A stretch of 64,000 nt of DNA. It comes from Amoebidium appalachense (lineage: Eukaryota; Ichthyosporea). Positions within the stretch are counted from its first letter, which is position 1. Each line of letters opens with the position of its first letter. The position numbers and the translations under genes were made by a program. The DNA lies in contig CAVNZM010000004.1 in the NCBI GenBank assembly GCA_963693365.1, positions 7,192,001 through 7,256,000 of the forward strand, in the 5' to 3' direction. Under the pieces are notes generated by a model. The model saw only the letters and a program-made list of their open reading frames with translations, searched no databases and had not been told where the DNA came from. This document shows positions 13,091 to 40,870 of the stretch, piece after piece.

Positions 13091-13540
13091 ACACACACAA
13101 CTTCTTTGCAGTGTACTGCAGTTCCCGTAAAGTTTCTCGTCTGTGCTTAGGGGGTTAGCACACACGCCATACACCGGCAACACCAGCACGCTTAGCTATG
13201 AGGACGCCTGGGGCAGGGACTTTAGCGCTGGTCCACTAGATCCATTCTAGACCACACAGTAGATAGAGGGGTGTGGTGACGGCCTCCCCAGGCCTCACCC
13301 CCTCTTTGGTGTAACTACTGTTGGCTGAGCACCTTATAGCATAGCTGGTTTTACACGGCCTGCTCTTGTACACCTACACACACCGACACACAACATAAGT
13401 ATACGAAAATACAGTGAATACACTACAAAATACACCACCACCTAGCGCATTGGGGATCGGATGCCCTGATGGGACTCGCCTGGGTGCAGGACTATGGCGA
13501 TGGTCCTCTAAGCTAACTCCAACCTGGGTAGTCAAGGATC
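13091..13540. other. Unassigned DNA between SINE-like head and LINE
   Basis: May be the body of the SINE-like element or 5' LINE sequence. The phrase gatcggatgcc occurs twice (about 13454 and 13537), hinting at an internal duplication. No gene is seen. Confidence 0.4.
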
Positions 13541-15899
13541 GGATGCCTTGGCTATTCCGGAAAGTTTTTTTCCACGCACCCTTCATATTCTTTACTCTCC
13601 ACACCACCCTCCTGGCCGATTGATTCTTCATTTCCAGGCGAATATTTGAGCTATTTTTATGCTGCGCACGTTCAACGTGCTATTTCTGCCCTAAAACCCA
13701 AAAAGGCATGTGGTCCGGATGCTCTTCCACCCGCCCTTCTTAAGGCATTGTGCCCTCCGCCCGTTATTACCAAAGGCGGGAATACGCCTCCTCCTCCACC
13801 GTTTGCATATTTGGTGAGCGAGTTCTTCTCCGCCTTTTATGAGTTGGGCTTCATTCCTTCGTCGTGGAATGACATTCTTGTTAATCCAGTCCACAAGAAG
13901 GTCTCTACTAGTCCGATTTCTTCTTTTCGGTCGGTCACCTTAACCAACATATTTCGTCGCCTATTCGAGTCCTGCATATTGCGCGCCTTCCACAAGCATG
14001 AGACCTTATCCAATGTATTTCGATTAAGCAACATTCAGGGCGGGTTTCGGCATGCTTATTCGTGCTATACTCATGCTCTTCTTTTACACGACACTATCCG
14101 TTCGGGATGTCGCGAGGTTTGCTTCATCGACCTTAAGAATGCCTACGACACGGCTCCGACGAATTTGCTTTGGCATAAGTTGGCGACTCGAGGGCTCCCA
14201 CTTCCCTTTGGTCAACTACTTCAGGCGTTAATTGACCGCACCCATGGGGCTGCAGTTGTGAATGGGGTACTGAGTAACGGATTCAGTCGTACACGAGGCC
14301 TTTTACAGGGCTCACTTTTGAGTCCCCTCCTTTTTGATGTCTTTATCGACGACTTAGCGGTAGAAATTCAACGATTTCCCGTTGCAGGCGACTCTTGTGT
14401 TTCCGGCCTTTTTTTCGCTGATAATATTGTTTTAGTCACTCATGATCCTTCTATTATGACTACCATGCTTTCTCGAGTAGATGATTGGTGTTTCCGAACT
14501 TTCATGAAAATTGGGATAGATAAATGCGGCACCTTTTCTCCCCATGCACACTACACTTTGAACAATCAACCTATCCCAGTTGTGTCCTCTTTGTAAACAA
14601 CTGTACACATGAACTGTACATGTTTACTAAAGAATGTGATCTACTAGCACACGATTCGTGCTTTGTCATGAATATCACATAAATATTATGTCCGCACCAA
14701 TAGGACTCACTCTGACCTAAGAATTGAACCATATATGGTTCTTCCGCTGCATACCACATAAACGAAGTGAACCAATAAGAGGTTTGCATAAATAGGACAA
14801 AGGTCTGACTGGCTCGGACCGCACCAGAATCACGAATGGCATGTTGCCACCCGCGCTGGCCGCGGATGAACCAATCCTGGGCCTTGATCCGAAACCTGGG
14901 GGCTATATAAGAAAGCCGTCCCAGTACGGGGATCACATCAGTGAAGTCTGAGACAGACTGAGTCGGCCCATAGTAAAAGCAACCTGGCCGCGTGTGCCTT
15001 TCTACCCGTTCTCTGTCTTTATTTTGATTCAGTTGTACTCTGCCTTATCCTAACTAGTCCAACTGTTTACACTCTTATGACTATTTAGGTATTCCTTTCA
15101 CCATTAAGGGTATTTGCTTTGAGCGCCTTTTGACTTCGCGCATTTCCCGTGCGCGTAGTCGTTTACACATCTATCAATGAGTGTTTTTGGTCTCCCTCCG
15201 GCGAGTCAGCGTATGAATGAGTTAGGCCTTCGCTTTTGTTTTCATTTGGTTAGGCTTCCTTCTTATCATCCATTGTTGCAATTCTTTCCTTCTTTAGACC
15301 CTGTTCCCATTTCTAATGTTCTTGCGAAATGTCCTGTACCCAATCTATCTCCCATTCAGAGATATCCTTTTAAATATTTGTCTCCTTTATTTTTCTCTTC
15401 CCCTATTTATCAGCAGTAATTTACTTGGTTTCATACTCAATATCCTTTGCTTCATCGTTGTGATAAAGAGTATCATGGTAGGACTCTTGAGCCTGTGCTT
15501 CTTTTTATATTAGAGACTCGTCTATTTCTCTACACTCGTTATGTAAATTGGCTACTTATATTCATCCTTCCTCTCGTAAACCTACCACCTTTGCCGATTT
15601 TGCCATTCTAACCCCTTCGTGTGATATTGCTTGGAAATGTTTATTTTGGCGTTGCAACCTTAGTTACCATAAATGTTTGTGTCACTTTGTGTCACTTTTG
15701 TGCAGAACCTTTTTCTCGCAAACATCTAGATAAATGCATTTATTTATCTCAGATTCTTCCGTTAGAAATTCGAAGACTAGCTTATTTAGATAATCCTGAT
15801 ATTACTTCTATTGACTATCTGTTAAACCACCGTATGTTTAACGAGTTTTCTAGGGTGTGTGATTATTTGAGTCGTTATCTCCTCCGTATCCGTGGGTAG
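13540..15899 (+). pseudogene. Decayed non-LTR retrotransposon (LINE) reverse-transcriptase ORF
   Basis: An open frame from about 13540 to 14591 encodes a LINE reverse transcriptase. It begins with a typical pre-RT motif (AISALKPKKACGPDALPP), then has motif A (FIDLKNAYD), motif B (GLLQGSLLSPLLFDVFIDD) and motif C as FFADN at 14414-14425. Motif C should be FADD, so the second catalytic aspartate is an asparagine. The frame is then broken by the solo LTR at 14592-15071. It resumes in the same frame at 15077 (YLGIPF), stops at 15178-15180, and continues in other frames to 15899. Near the end a cysteine/histidine cluster (CHFCAEPFSRKHLDKC) resembles the C-terminal zinc knuckle of LINEs. No endonuclease domain is visible, so the copy looks 5'-truncated and dead. 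Confidence 0.88.
14592..15071 (+). mobile_element. Solo LTR nested in the LINE
   Basis: A 480-bp insert that begins TGTAAACA and ends TGTTTACA (an LTR-type TG...CA end with an 8-bp inverted repeat). It is flanked by a perfect 5-bp target duplication CTCTT (14587-14591 and 15072-15076). It has a promoter layout: CCAAT boxes at 14697, 14772 and 14871 and a TATATAA box at 14904-14910. No internal retroviral genes remain, so it is a solo LTR left by recombination. Removing it leaves the LINE frame uninterrupted across the junction, which shows it landed after the LINE. Confidence 0.88.
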
Positions 15900-16481
15900 G
15901 GGTTTTTGTATTTTCTTCTCTGAGATATCTGTGATATCTCCGGCTTGCTTCTCTTTCATGAGCATATCAATAAAGTCGAATTTCAAACCTACACCGTGAT
16001 TCTGCTGGAAGCTCATATGCATCGATCCTTTGGCTCCCACATGCAAGGCACTGCTCGCGGTCATGTACACCGCACAAGCTTATTATCAACACTGGCATTT
16101 ACCTCAATGTGCACGTGCAAGTATAATCTCAAGGGGAAAAGGGGGAGGGGGGGGGGGAGGGGGGGAGGTTTAAAAGGTGCTACATCCAAATAGTATTGCC
16201 TGGACATATACCTTGTGCAATGGAAACGTAGAGAACACATCACCGAAATTGTAAGGTAGCTAAACCAGGTACAACGGCTTCTTGGTGAAATGAAATAAAC
16301 AGAACAAAAAAGACGAGAAAGGAACGAGATAAAAAGACACACACACTAACGGATGTGTGTGTGTTTGGGCAACTGTGTGCGTGTGTCTGTGTAATGTCCA
16401 AACATACCTTATTGCTTACTAGCCTCAAACCCTATGTACAAACACATACGCCCATAAACCTACCCCCCCCCCCCCCCTCTC

Positions 16482-16531
<50 letters not shown>

Positions 16532-16764
16532 TTCCCTGTCCGCCTGTCCGCAGGCCTTGCCAACCGATCAACCACCCACCTAAACCCAAAATCGAAACGA
16601 GAAAGAAAACGAGAAAAACCCATAGTGCTTCTGGCCTAGCCAAAGAGTCAGAATATGTAGCCTCCGCCGTAGTTAAATCGTTGAAAACAAATAAACATAG
16701 CCTCTCCCACTAGTTGAGTCTAAAACTCATGGACCAATGTGATGTGTAATTATAGCCCTCCCAG
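15900..16764. other. Spacer between LINE and the unknown five-exon gene
   Basis: Holds the LINE 3' tail, a G-rich tract near 16140-16168 and C-runs at 16463-16530. The gene at 16765-22014 ends here on the minus strand. No further gene is seen. Confidence 0.6.
15922..15940 (+). other. Hairpin in the LINE 3' region
   Basis: Perfect 8-bp inverted repeat GAGATATC-tgt-GATATCTC, 22 bases after the last LINE codon. Many LINE reverse transcriptases recognise a 3' stem-loop of their own RNA, so this may be the remnant of that signal. Confidence 0.45.
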
Positions 16765-22014
<5,250 letters not shown>

Positions 22015-23606
22015 TTTCAAGGATGAACGAAAGAACGATGTGTAAAAGAATAAAGAGCGAGAGGAGCGCTCTCAAGAAGAAAGAATTTAAGAGGGAAGTG
22101 GGTTAGACGTGTGGATGCGAAGAAGATAAAACTAACCATCGAGGCCGGAAAGAAAAAGCCGACAAAAAGTGAGTAGTAACTCCACCTGAAAATATTCTGT
22201 GGAAGAACGGAAAGGTGAAGAAACTGAAGTTGTCAGAAGTGCGTGTCCACTAAAGGGCTTACTGATGGCAGGATCGGTGTTTCCTGCAGCCTCCTAGGTA
22301 TCAAAGATAAGGCGGAAAACGTTACAAGACTCCTGTTGTGTTTCAGTGGCTGAAGGTGCGTAAACATGCGTGTGCACGTCCCCTTGTATACGTATAACAC
22401 CCTCTCCCCCCAGCTGAACCTGTTACTTCCTAGAGGTGAGCACCCGAGTGAAAAGCTTTTGAAAAGGGAGCCTAAATAGAGCTGCACAGACACTTCGCGC
22501 TTGACCTTTCACTCAAAAAAAGCTTCCTGCTATCACACATATGCTACTTTACTTTTATCCCCCTCACAATGACTACCACGAAAACTCAACATCACAGGAA
22601 CATCTTTCTTGTCCCGACGTCAAACTTGTCTGTGTCCGTTTTTTTGACGCGTCACGTAACCAGTGGCTCGTACATTTATCGCCTTTTTGCACATTTTGCA
22701 ACGATCGCAAGCTCAGTCGATTTTGATCAACCCTATGCTCAACAGTCGATGTCACAAGATATAAACTGAACAACCCTCTGAAATTGTAATGGTTGTCGCG
22801 CGACATCATAGTACTATTAATATCTTTAAAAGTACTAAAAGTATCTAGTGGGCATCGCTGCATTTGTACAGCCGTGAAAAATATATGATTTGGAGATTCA
22901 AGAATGCGGCAGGGCTCCTGCCACTCACAAGTTCCGAATCCATAAATTCCTCCGAAGGGCCAAAGAGTTTTTATATATAGTAACAGCCACCCAATAGAGC
23001 TCTATAAATAGCTACACCGCCGTCCATCTGGCCTCGCATCGTCATCTAAGTTTAAGTAGATTAGAGATCATAACCCAATCAAAATGCACATTCTGGATCT
23101 TGGCGCGGCCCAATCATATGTCTAGATCTGCGGCCGAGTCGGCGAGACACCTCTGAACTCGAGCTCTGCAGCAAAATCATGTGCACTGGCACGTGTTCAA
23201 GTACCGTGTATACATGTGCACGCACGCACTTGGGTATCCTTTGACACACAAATGACAAACTTGCCCGTACACTTACACCACCGCAACTGCGGAACGAGAA
23301 ATTTTTTTACAACGATATGCAAACATTATTATGGTACTTCGTGTTCGTAGCACATATTTCAACGGCAACTATTACCTCCACATATACATGTGTGTGCGTT
23401 TTGTCAGCGCGTGACGGTGTGCGTGTTTGTGTATTTGTTTGGATGTGAGGCTACTTTGTGTGCAAAACCACGCATATATTACAACGGTGTGTGTGTGTGT
23501 GTGTACAATGTTAGTGCGAAACTATGCCTACAGAGGCGTTGCGCAAGCTTTAACAAGGCGGCCGTCAGCTGGTCTGGGCCCTGGGGCCCGGGGGAGAGGG
23601 GGGGAG

Positions 23607-23657
<51 letters not shown>

Positions 23658-24476
23658 ATTTAACAGAAAGGCCGTTAAAATATATGTTCAGGTTTCCCCC
23701 TAATGGCTGCGGATAGGTTGGGAGATGGTATAGGAGAAGGGGGAGAGGGGGGGGGGGGAGGGGGGGGGGGGGGGGGGGGGATGATGGTAAGCGACGAAAT
23801 CCGTCACAGTGGTGCCGAAAATCGCAACGTCACTAGTACAGTAGTACAACAATGACCCAGTAGCACCGAAAGGACGGCAGTATGGAGCATTCATTTATCA
23901 TAGGTTCTAACATGTTGCATTTCTTATGCCAAACCAGGGCTCTTGAAGCACAACGGTTACCGTAGGGGCAGAGGGATGTGGTTGGCCCGTGGCCTCCATA
24001 GGCGGGTTTTCAGGTGTGTGTGTGTGTGTGTGTGGTGGTGGGGGGGGGGGGGGTCTTTGATTTCATCTGACGGGCCCTTGTTTGCCGAGTAGTGTGCAAA
24101 TGAGGCATTTTTAATATTTGGGCCCTTGGCCCGGGCCACGTTTTTAGTTTTGCTGCCGCCTTGGAAAACGGAAAAGGGAAAGACACAGAGAGGTCGGAAC
24201 ACAGAGGACTACGAATGCTCAATATCATAAATTATGCATCAAACTGAAAACCGTAACCTAAAAGATCTAAATATGTGGGAACCCCTTTACAGTAACCTGA
24301 AAACCTAAACATTTTCTCGAGCATCACGGTAACCTAAAAGCCCAAACATTTACGTTGGTACTGGACACCAAAAACCTAAAAGTGTGCGCCCAGAAACATA
24401 AAACCGTATCTCAAAAAAAAAAAAAAAAAAAAAAAAATAACGCGCTGACGCCACAAGATAAAAGTCTAAACAAAGG

Positions 24477-24515
<39 letters not shown>

Positions 24516-24530
24516 TCGTAACCTAATAAC
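22015..24530. other. Intergenic region upstream of the unknown gene and 3' of receptor A
   Basis: Expected to hold the promoter of the minus-strand gene starting at 22014. It carries G-runs at about 23604-23656, 23750-23780 and 24480-24513, a short (GT)n near 24014 and an A-run at 24414-24437. Its right end is a degenerate minisatellite. No gene is supported. Confidence 0.6.

Positions 24531-24545
<15 letters not shown>
24235..24545. repeat. Degenerate minisatellite at the 3' end of receptor A
   Basis: Repeated copies of a loose unit CGTAACCTAAAAGCCTAAACAT (about 22-28 nt), e.g. at 24249, 24290, 24329 and 24516, interrupted by an A-run and a G-run. The last unit overlaps the receptor A stop codon at 24531-24533. 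Confidence 0.6.
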
Positions 24546-33221
<8,676 letters not shown>

Positions 33222-36023
33222 TTTTTAAGGAAAAATTTGTGAAAATTTCGGCACCTTCTCTGCTATGAGGGTAGTATCGGTGTTTTTCAGAAAACAAAGG
33301 TGCTAATGTGTAACCATATGCATAACTCAATGATTATAGTATCTTTGTTGTTCCTGTCATTGTTATAATTCTGAGAGGCCTTGAGAGAACTACTGCTCCA
33401 TGGTTTTGCTGTTTACACAGCTGGGAGACTGGGGGCAAACAAGCGACCAGATTATGTTTATACACTATTTAAGTTTATCAACATCATGCTATGTACTAGT
33501 CAGCAAATGGTGGTTTTTTTTTTTTTGGGAGGGGCCGTCATCGGATAATAACTACTAGTAACTAGAGCCACTCAGTTTAATATTATTTGTCAGACGTGCT
33601 ACGGTTTAGTTTAGATGAAAGTTTCAATAGTATGTCCTGAGCTGCAGCCAGACATTATTCAAAATATTTACCTAGAGGGCTAAGTTAGACTCACAAAACA
33701 AAGTGTAGCCTCGCTACCACAGGACTAAAAAAAAAATCATACAGTATTTGAATATTAGTACTGTAACATGCTATGTTAGCCCTTAGCCCTAAGTTAGTTA
33801 TTACCAGACTCTCACAGCTGGTTCTCGATTTCAAGTTGGCTCCAGCAGCTGCAGCAAAAGGTGCGCACGAATATGGAATAAACGGAGCTCCTGTAACGAC
33901 TATCGAATATAGGGTCGGGCGGCTCGGGCCCGGGCAGCGTGGAAATATGCATCGTGGCATGATGGGCAGCCTGTCAGCATGCCGAGACTTGCTATCCGTT
34001 TTTCCTAGGTTTTTTGTGATGAACGGTCACGGTGTACGTGTGTGCAGTATGTACATGTACATACGGCAAGTGAGTAATCATCATAGTGATAATAAGAAGG
34101 ATCGGATGTTGTCAATTAATACAGTAGTTCTCCAAGAAGGTTCGAACGCCAACTCTTAACGCGGCCTTCGCTTCTAATAGTCATGTGTATATAGATTGCA
34201 GTGTGTCAGATGTGGCAGGTCAAAAAATATTGGTTGCGCATGCGTTTGTTGCTATAGATCAGAGGTCATCGTTTAGGCACATGCACGCCACGTGCCCTTC
34301 CAAGCCACAGGGTATATGGCTATTGGGCACATCATATACATTTATTTAGTTGTCTTATTAGTCCGGATCCATGCATGCGCGCGCATATGTGCTGTTGTGT
34401 CTACACTATTAATACTGCACGTACACGTAGGGGCTCCCTATCGCGTATCCACACGTGCATTGCACTGGCAAAGTTGCTAATGCGTAGCATGTGCATATGT
34501 GTACATTAATAATACTCGTCGGATATCCTGCTGTCATCAATTAGGGCAGCTGGTCAGATGCGTGGCACAGGAGCGGTCGAATACAAGGAGCATGATGCGT
34601 ACGTTAGATACATAAAAGACGGAACATGTACATACACATACACGCATGCGCACCATGGTTTGGTCGGTACATCTGTTGCTACTGTATGCTCGCTCTGGGT
34701 GCCGGTTCTGCCAATCAGATCGTTTATTATTCTGATTTGATTATAATGCATCCATGTTATCTATATAAAGCTATGCTACCTGTAATGTGATTCGTTATAA
34801 TTGATAAAACGCTCTGATTGGATAAGGTAGCACCACGTTTTGAAAAATTTTAAGTTGCCAAGTACGACAGGCGAATCAGGTGGTGCCAGGTGGCCTTTGG
34901 GCACATAACTTGCAAAGTTTTGAGAAAATGTTAGATCCTATTTCTCAATGGTTCATAACCAAAGCAAACTGGTTCTTATGTCGATCAAATGGCCGAGCTA
35001 CTGAAAATAACAGGGGGCAAAAAAAAACAAAAAAAACAAAACAAAACATTTCTACTGTGATAGGTTTGAGTCTATTGTGGCCATGTGCAGATTCTCAGAA
35101 ACACCCCCCGTACTTCTGCCTAAGCAGGATGGCATTACGCACGTACATGTCATGACGGCCATAGTTCATTAAATTGTTTGCACACGTTAATTATTGTTGA
35201 ATGAGCTCGAGGCTTGTGGTGCACGTGGGAAGCCCAATGCGTTGTCATGTGCCGTAGTAGCCCGCACCGGTAGTGTGTGTATTATACACGTACGTATACT
35301 GCGCGCGGTATGGCACGTACGCACACATGTTATGGGCTCTTTATAATTTCTGATAGCCGTACATACACTCAGTTCAGGTATCAGCGAGGCCTTATTGCGA
35401 TACGACATAACGGGCATTGAGATACTGGGGCAAGGGAATTTCTAATTAGGCACATGTGAAAGAGTCGATGTCCCTCACATCGATATCCGGTGTAGTTTTA
35501 CTTTTTGTTGTACCGAGCCCTTTCTAAGACTAAAGTGGTTCAAAAAGAAGAACTTCTATAGCTATTAGATATAAAGTGGAGCTGGGGACAAGGGAAAATC
35601 GAGCTTCACAACAGCTGCTGCTACTATCCGAAACCGAGTCTTCTCATGAATGCTAAATAAAGCATAGTCCAGGTTGAGCGAATTTTTTTTTTTATTTTTT
35701 TTTTTTTTTTTTTAAACGAAGTCATTCCAAAGATAAGACTCTAACACCCACACCTTAGAGTCAGTGAACCCTTATTTTATTATTTTAATTGCTAAGAAAT
35801 ATTGTTTAAGTGCTGCATGGCATAAATGCCGGTAAGGTAATTACATAGTACGGTGTCTACTGGGTAAACCTATGCCTCTCTGACCCAAATGATGCTTCCA
35901 GCCTAACTCAAAGGTTACACAACGTCAGTGCCTTAGCTTTCCCTGTGTTAGGCGGCCGTCACAGCTGCATGTAAGGAATCGCAACACTAGAGTATATGAT
36001 CAAGCTCAAAACTGGTCGGCAAA
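33222..36023. promoter_or_regulatory. Shared upstream region of the head-to-head receptor genes
   Basis: 2.8 kb between the divergent starts at 33221 (minus) and 36024 (plus). It is unusually free of microsatellites; it has only a T-run at about 35684-35713 and a short T-run at 33513-33525. I see no single convincing core promoter, but both promoters must lie here if the gene starts are right, so co-regulation is possible. No gene is supported inside it. Confidence 0.5.
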
Positions 36024-37306
36024 ATGGGATTTATTAGCCTCTACCTACTCGTTTCATCCGCTCTCGGGGTGTTGTCCCAGAGCACCAACAACCCCTACTA
36101 CGAGCTATTGATCCGCTATCCTTTCAATCGCGACATGTATAGGAAGGGCTGGCTTACAGATCATATCCCAAACGTCCTTGACTGGAAGAAACACGGGGAT
36201 TATTTGTGCAAAATACAACCGGGATGTTGCAACAGCACAACCTTCAACGTGACTGCGTTCGACAGGGAGAATCGGGCTTTGGGAACTGCTCAATCCGTTT
36301 CCGATTACGATCAATCAGCGATGCGCTACGAAATTTCACTGGTGTCAAACGGGACGCAAACCAAAAATGCGACGATCCCCATAGAGAAAAATCGGTTTAT
36401 TGTTTGGAACCCGTATACGGGGCCTTATGGGTGTGCGTTTCGGTCGGAAGTGGTTAAGTCTCTGATGCATTTTGTGTGCTCGAGTTATTTGGGAGGAAAT
36501 AGTGTGGTTGCTGAGATGACAAATGTGGGGAGGAAAAAAACACAAAACCCGGAGGAGTTTAAGGCGACGCCCGATAAGGAAAAACCTGACGTCATCATTG
36601 TGTAAGTGTTGATATACATGTATGACCACTGAATGGTTCGTTCCATTCATGTGTCTTGGGTCCTATCTCATCAAATTTCAATCATAAGATTCTTAATTCA
36701 TTAAACTTTTCTCTCTCTCTCTCTCCCTTGTGCGGTTGTGTTTTAAGGCTTTATATGTTTTCACGTAAAGTGTCTGTCACGGTGCGTTTGTGAAGCTATC
36801 ATTTTTTTATTTTTTTTCGTGCATGTTGGTGGTTGCACGTCCTTGCCTACCAATTTTTGAGCAGTAACCGGACCCGGGCATGTACACGTGGGTTTCTCTT
36901 CCCGCTTCCTCCCCCCCCCCCCCCTCCCCCCCCCCCCCCCCCCCCCCCCTCTCCTCCTCTCCCTCCCTCCACCATCCCCCCCACCCCTCTCCCTCCACCC
37001 CCCTCCCCTCCCCTGCTCCTCGCTCCTTTAAGCACCTTGTGTTGTCCGTCCTAGATGTGTGCTTCGTACGATATATTATTGCCTTCTAGACCCCTTGTTC
37101 CCTCCAACCCCCCCACCCCTCCCCACCCCCTCCCACCACTACTAACACCACCAACACCACTATTGGTCAACCCTTACTCTCTTATGAGCCACAGTAATGT
37201 CCATGATTAGTAACACCTGCCTTCCCCCCCCCCCCCCCCCCCCCCCCCACCACCACCACCCCCCCTCTCCCAACCACCACCACCAAAACGCACACACACA
37301 CACACG

Positions 37307-37337
<31 letters not shown>

Positions 37338-37693
37338 ACACACACATACACACATACACACGCACACAGGAACGGCTTCCACGCTAACACTCTGTTCCGT
37401 CACGGTGTCAGCCAAGATTTGACGTCGTTCTCATCAAAGGCATTTTTCCAATCGGGGGTCGAATTCACATCCGGCGTATTGGACCAGCTGCAAACCCTCT
37501 ACACCAATGAAATGGGCCAGTTAGTGGCCGTACCCCTGACAAATCATCCCAGCGTTTTGCTGTGGAACATTACAACCTCCCGCAATTATGGGTTTGACCT
37601 GAGTCCCTCAAACAACGGTATGGCCGGGATGCTTTTTAGTCACTGGGGGGATTTAAAAGCAGCGCTGAAAAACATGACCGAATTGGGTGGTAC

Positions 37694-37741
<48 letters not shown>

Positions 37742-38508
37742 AAAAAAAGAAGAAGAAGAATAAGAAGAAGAAGGAAACCAAAAACCACCTATTATATACA
37801 TCACACTTTGAGGCCGCTTTCCGGCAAATGATTACAACCTTTCAGCTAAAATGAAATTTGTGGGGTTTTCCTTCATTACCACCCCCCTCCTCTCCCGTCC
37901 CATTCCCTACGAATACAACCACCATTTTCTAATCCACCCATCTTACACCAAACCTGGTCACATACCATATATACAAATGCGATCACAACTGCTGAGATCG
38001 AATTTTTTTTAGGTATGAATATTAGTTATAGGCCAGGTTTTGTAGTACAGAGCCTAGTGACGCTGTTTCCTTTTTATTTGGGGGGGGGGGGGGGGGGGGG
38101 GGAGGAGAGGGGGGGGGCAGGGGATAAACACATGGATGGGGCAAGTTGAGCCCTCCCCCCCCTCACACCTCTTTTTTCCCCCCTCAACCTACCAACGGGC
38201 TCAGGATATTTCCCACGGATATCATATCCTACCGTTATCTCACCATGACTCCAATACGCAGGGCCCGGGAGGTTCAGCATACTTCCCGGAACAGAAGAGC
38301 TCCTTATTTTAATGAGTCTTAACGCCCAATCAAGCAACCTTCCGCCTCTTTTTAAACCCAACTTGTGTTTAAAGGGATCCCGCAAGACGGTCTACGAGCT
38401 TGGATTTCGGCACCAAGTGTACAGGGATGGGCTGGCTGAGTTTTGGGATGATATTGTTAAAGCCGGTGCAATGGACTTGGATTCCCTTAGGTATCCTTCC
38501 CTCCCCCC

Positions 38509-38539
<31 letters not shown>

Positions 38540-39998
38540 AAAAAAAAAGGAAAAGAAAAAAAATCCCCCTCCCCCTCTCCTCCCGCCCCCTCCCCTCCCC
38601 TTTCTTTCCTTTCAACATACGTACACACACACACACACACACACACCACGACCACGACCACCACCACCACCACTACAGCTCTCCTCCTTTTCCTTAATTC
38701 GCGTCCTAGATCATGGGCAACATAAAAATACCCTCTCCTGCATGTAATTTACTCGTGCTGATTGAATTTCGTAACCCTGAGCTATTTGAGCATAAAGGCA
38801 CCGAGGGGACACTTGGCCGCGAGTGCGGGGTTTTATAGGCTATGGGGATTATTTCCCTAAAATCGGAGGGGTAAAAGGAGGAGGAACGGGGGGGGGGGGG
38901 GGGGGGGGGGAGGGGGGGGAGGGGGGGGAGGGGGGGGGGGGGGGGGGGGGGGAAGGGGAATAGGGAGGTGGGAGAAGTATAATATAGTTACCTAATTTGG
39001 TATGTGTTGGATCTCAGACCGAAACCCGTCGGACGTCCGTCTCAGTACGGTGCCTTGCAATTGTAGGATCACTCTTTTGTTAATCATTCCATACTGTTTG
39101 ATAGCGGCTATATCATAGAATGTATATTTTACACTACAAACGTTGCTGTGAGTTAACATTAAGGTCTCGTATAAAGGTAATTTTACTTATCTGAAGTGAA
39201 ATTATAACCCACACAACCTCTTACCCCAACAGGAAATTATCCCACAACTTCGACGATATTGATGATGAGAGAGCCGCAACCATCCCATTAACCTGGTTCC
39301 GAATTTCGAGCGAGGGACGGATTCCAAATACTCCGGATGTGCGAACTGTGTTTATACCTGTCCCACGAGCAGCGTAAGTAATTGGGTTAAAAATCCGTAA
39401 ATAATCGGACTTACGTGGTCACACCCGAAATCCCGTAGGCAACATCACACGTACACAAGCACACACCGTCTGCGTGCGCACATGCACGCAAACACAAACA
39501 CAAACACACACACACACACACATACACACATGCATGCACACGACACACACACAGCGAGCTACGCACGCACACACGCACACCCACGCAGGCGTGGGCACCG
39601 CATTCACCCACCCACACACGCACATACACACACACACAAACACATCTACATCACATGCATACTATATATACACATACCGTCCAATAGCCTATTCATACAT
39701 ACCGCCCGATAAATATACCACACGCTCTATCACACTATCACAGTATATAATTTCCACACTCAAACTAGCGTGATACTTACTAATCTCACTACGCCAACAG
39801 AACAAATTTGTGGCCCACCCGTCCCCCCGTCAGCTCTACCGGCCTAGCCATCACTACTGCCACTCGCAACATGACCCTGAGCCAATCATATGCCTTGCTT
39901 TTATTCGACCCAATGGGAGAGTACCAGCACAGCATCGCCAAAGCCCTTAACTCTACCTGCGCCAATCAATTCGCCATGGATGTGTATGCTCCCCCCCC

Positions 39999-40037
<39 letters not shown>

Positions 40038-40591
40038 ACAACAACCACCACCACCAAACAAAAACAAGACAAAAACTTCGAATATAAAACTTTCTAATCT
40101 CTGTCTGTCTATGTATATCCCTCCTCCTCCACTCATGTTCCCATACATTTCTCCCAACCCCCCCCCCCCCCCCCCCTTTCTTTTCCCCTATGCCATTGCA
40201 GAACACACAAACTGCAAATAACACTCCCCTTTCTAACTCAAAACTCAAGGCAAAGGCAAAATCCTTATCGGGTGCCAAAGAACCAATCACATCCATTCAC
40301 TAATTTTAAAATCATGCAGCACGCGTCCAGCCAGTGATCCGGGCCCCGTGCTGTGGTACCCCCGGGGCAGTGTTCTGGCCACACTCACCCAGACGGCGGT
40401 CAACCATCCCTTCAGCCTGCCCGAAGACTATGGGGTGGTCGATTATGGCGCTGCATTGAGAAAGTTTGCTGCTGATTGGCTGTTGAAGGTACAAAATTTT
40501 AATGTTAAAATTCTAAAAGGAGAATATACGTGCATTTCTATTACTTAGATCTACATGCACGCGACGGCCTCAATTTCGTCCTAGCTCCAGC

Positions 40592-40622
<31 letters not shown>

Positions 40623-40836
40623 CATCACCACCAGAACACACACGAACGAACGCGCGAGCGCGCACACCACACATACACACACACACACAAACAAACACAA
40701 GCACAGACACGAGTAATTGCCAAATCCCTCCATTCCCCTCACACATGAAACACGAACACGAAGACTCGTGTGTCTCTCGTTTGCCTCTTCTAGAAAGACT
40801 GTCCCTTCTCCCCCATTCTTTCTTTCCTCTCTCTCG

Positions 40837-40870
<34 letters not shown>

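Noticed and set aside
14592-15071. DNA transposon with TGTAAACA terminal inverted repeats
   Set aside because: TG...CA ends, 5-bp duplication and a CCAAT/TATA promoter fit a solo LTR better.
38198-38261. Earlier start of receptor B exon 3 after CTCAG at about 38202
   Set aside because: It would place an in-frame TGA at 38246-38248. The later acceptor at 38261 keeps phase and aligns with receptor A.
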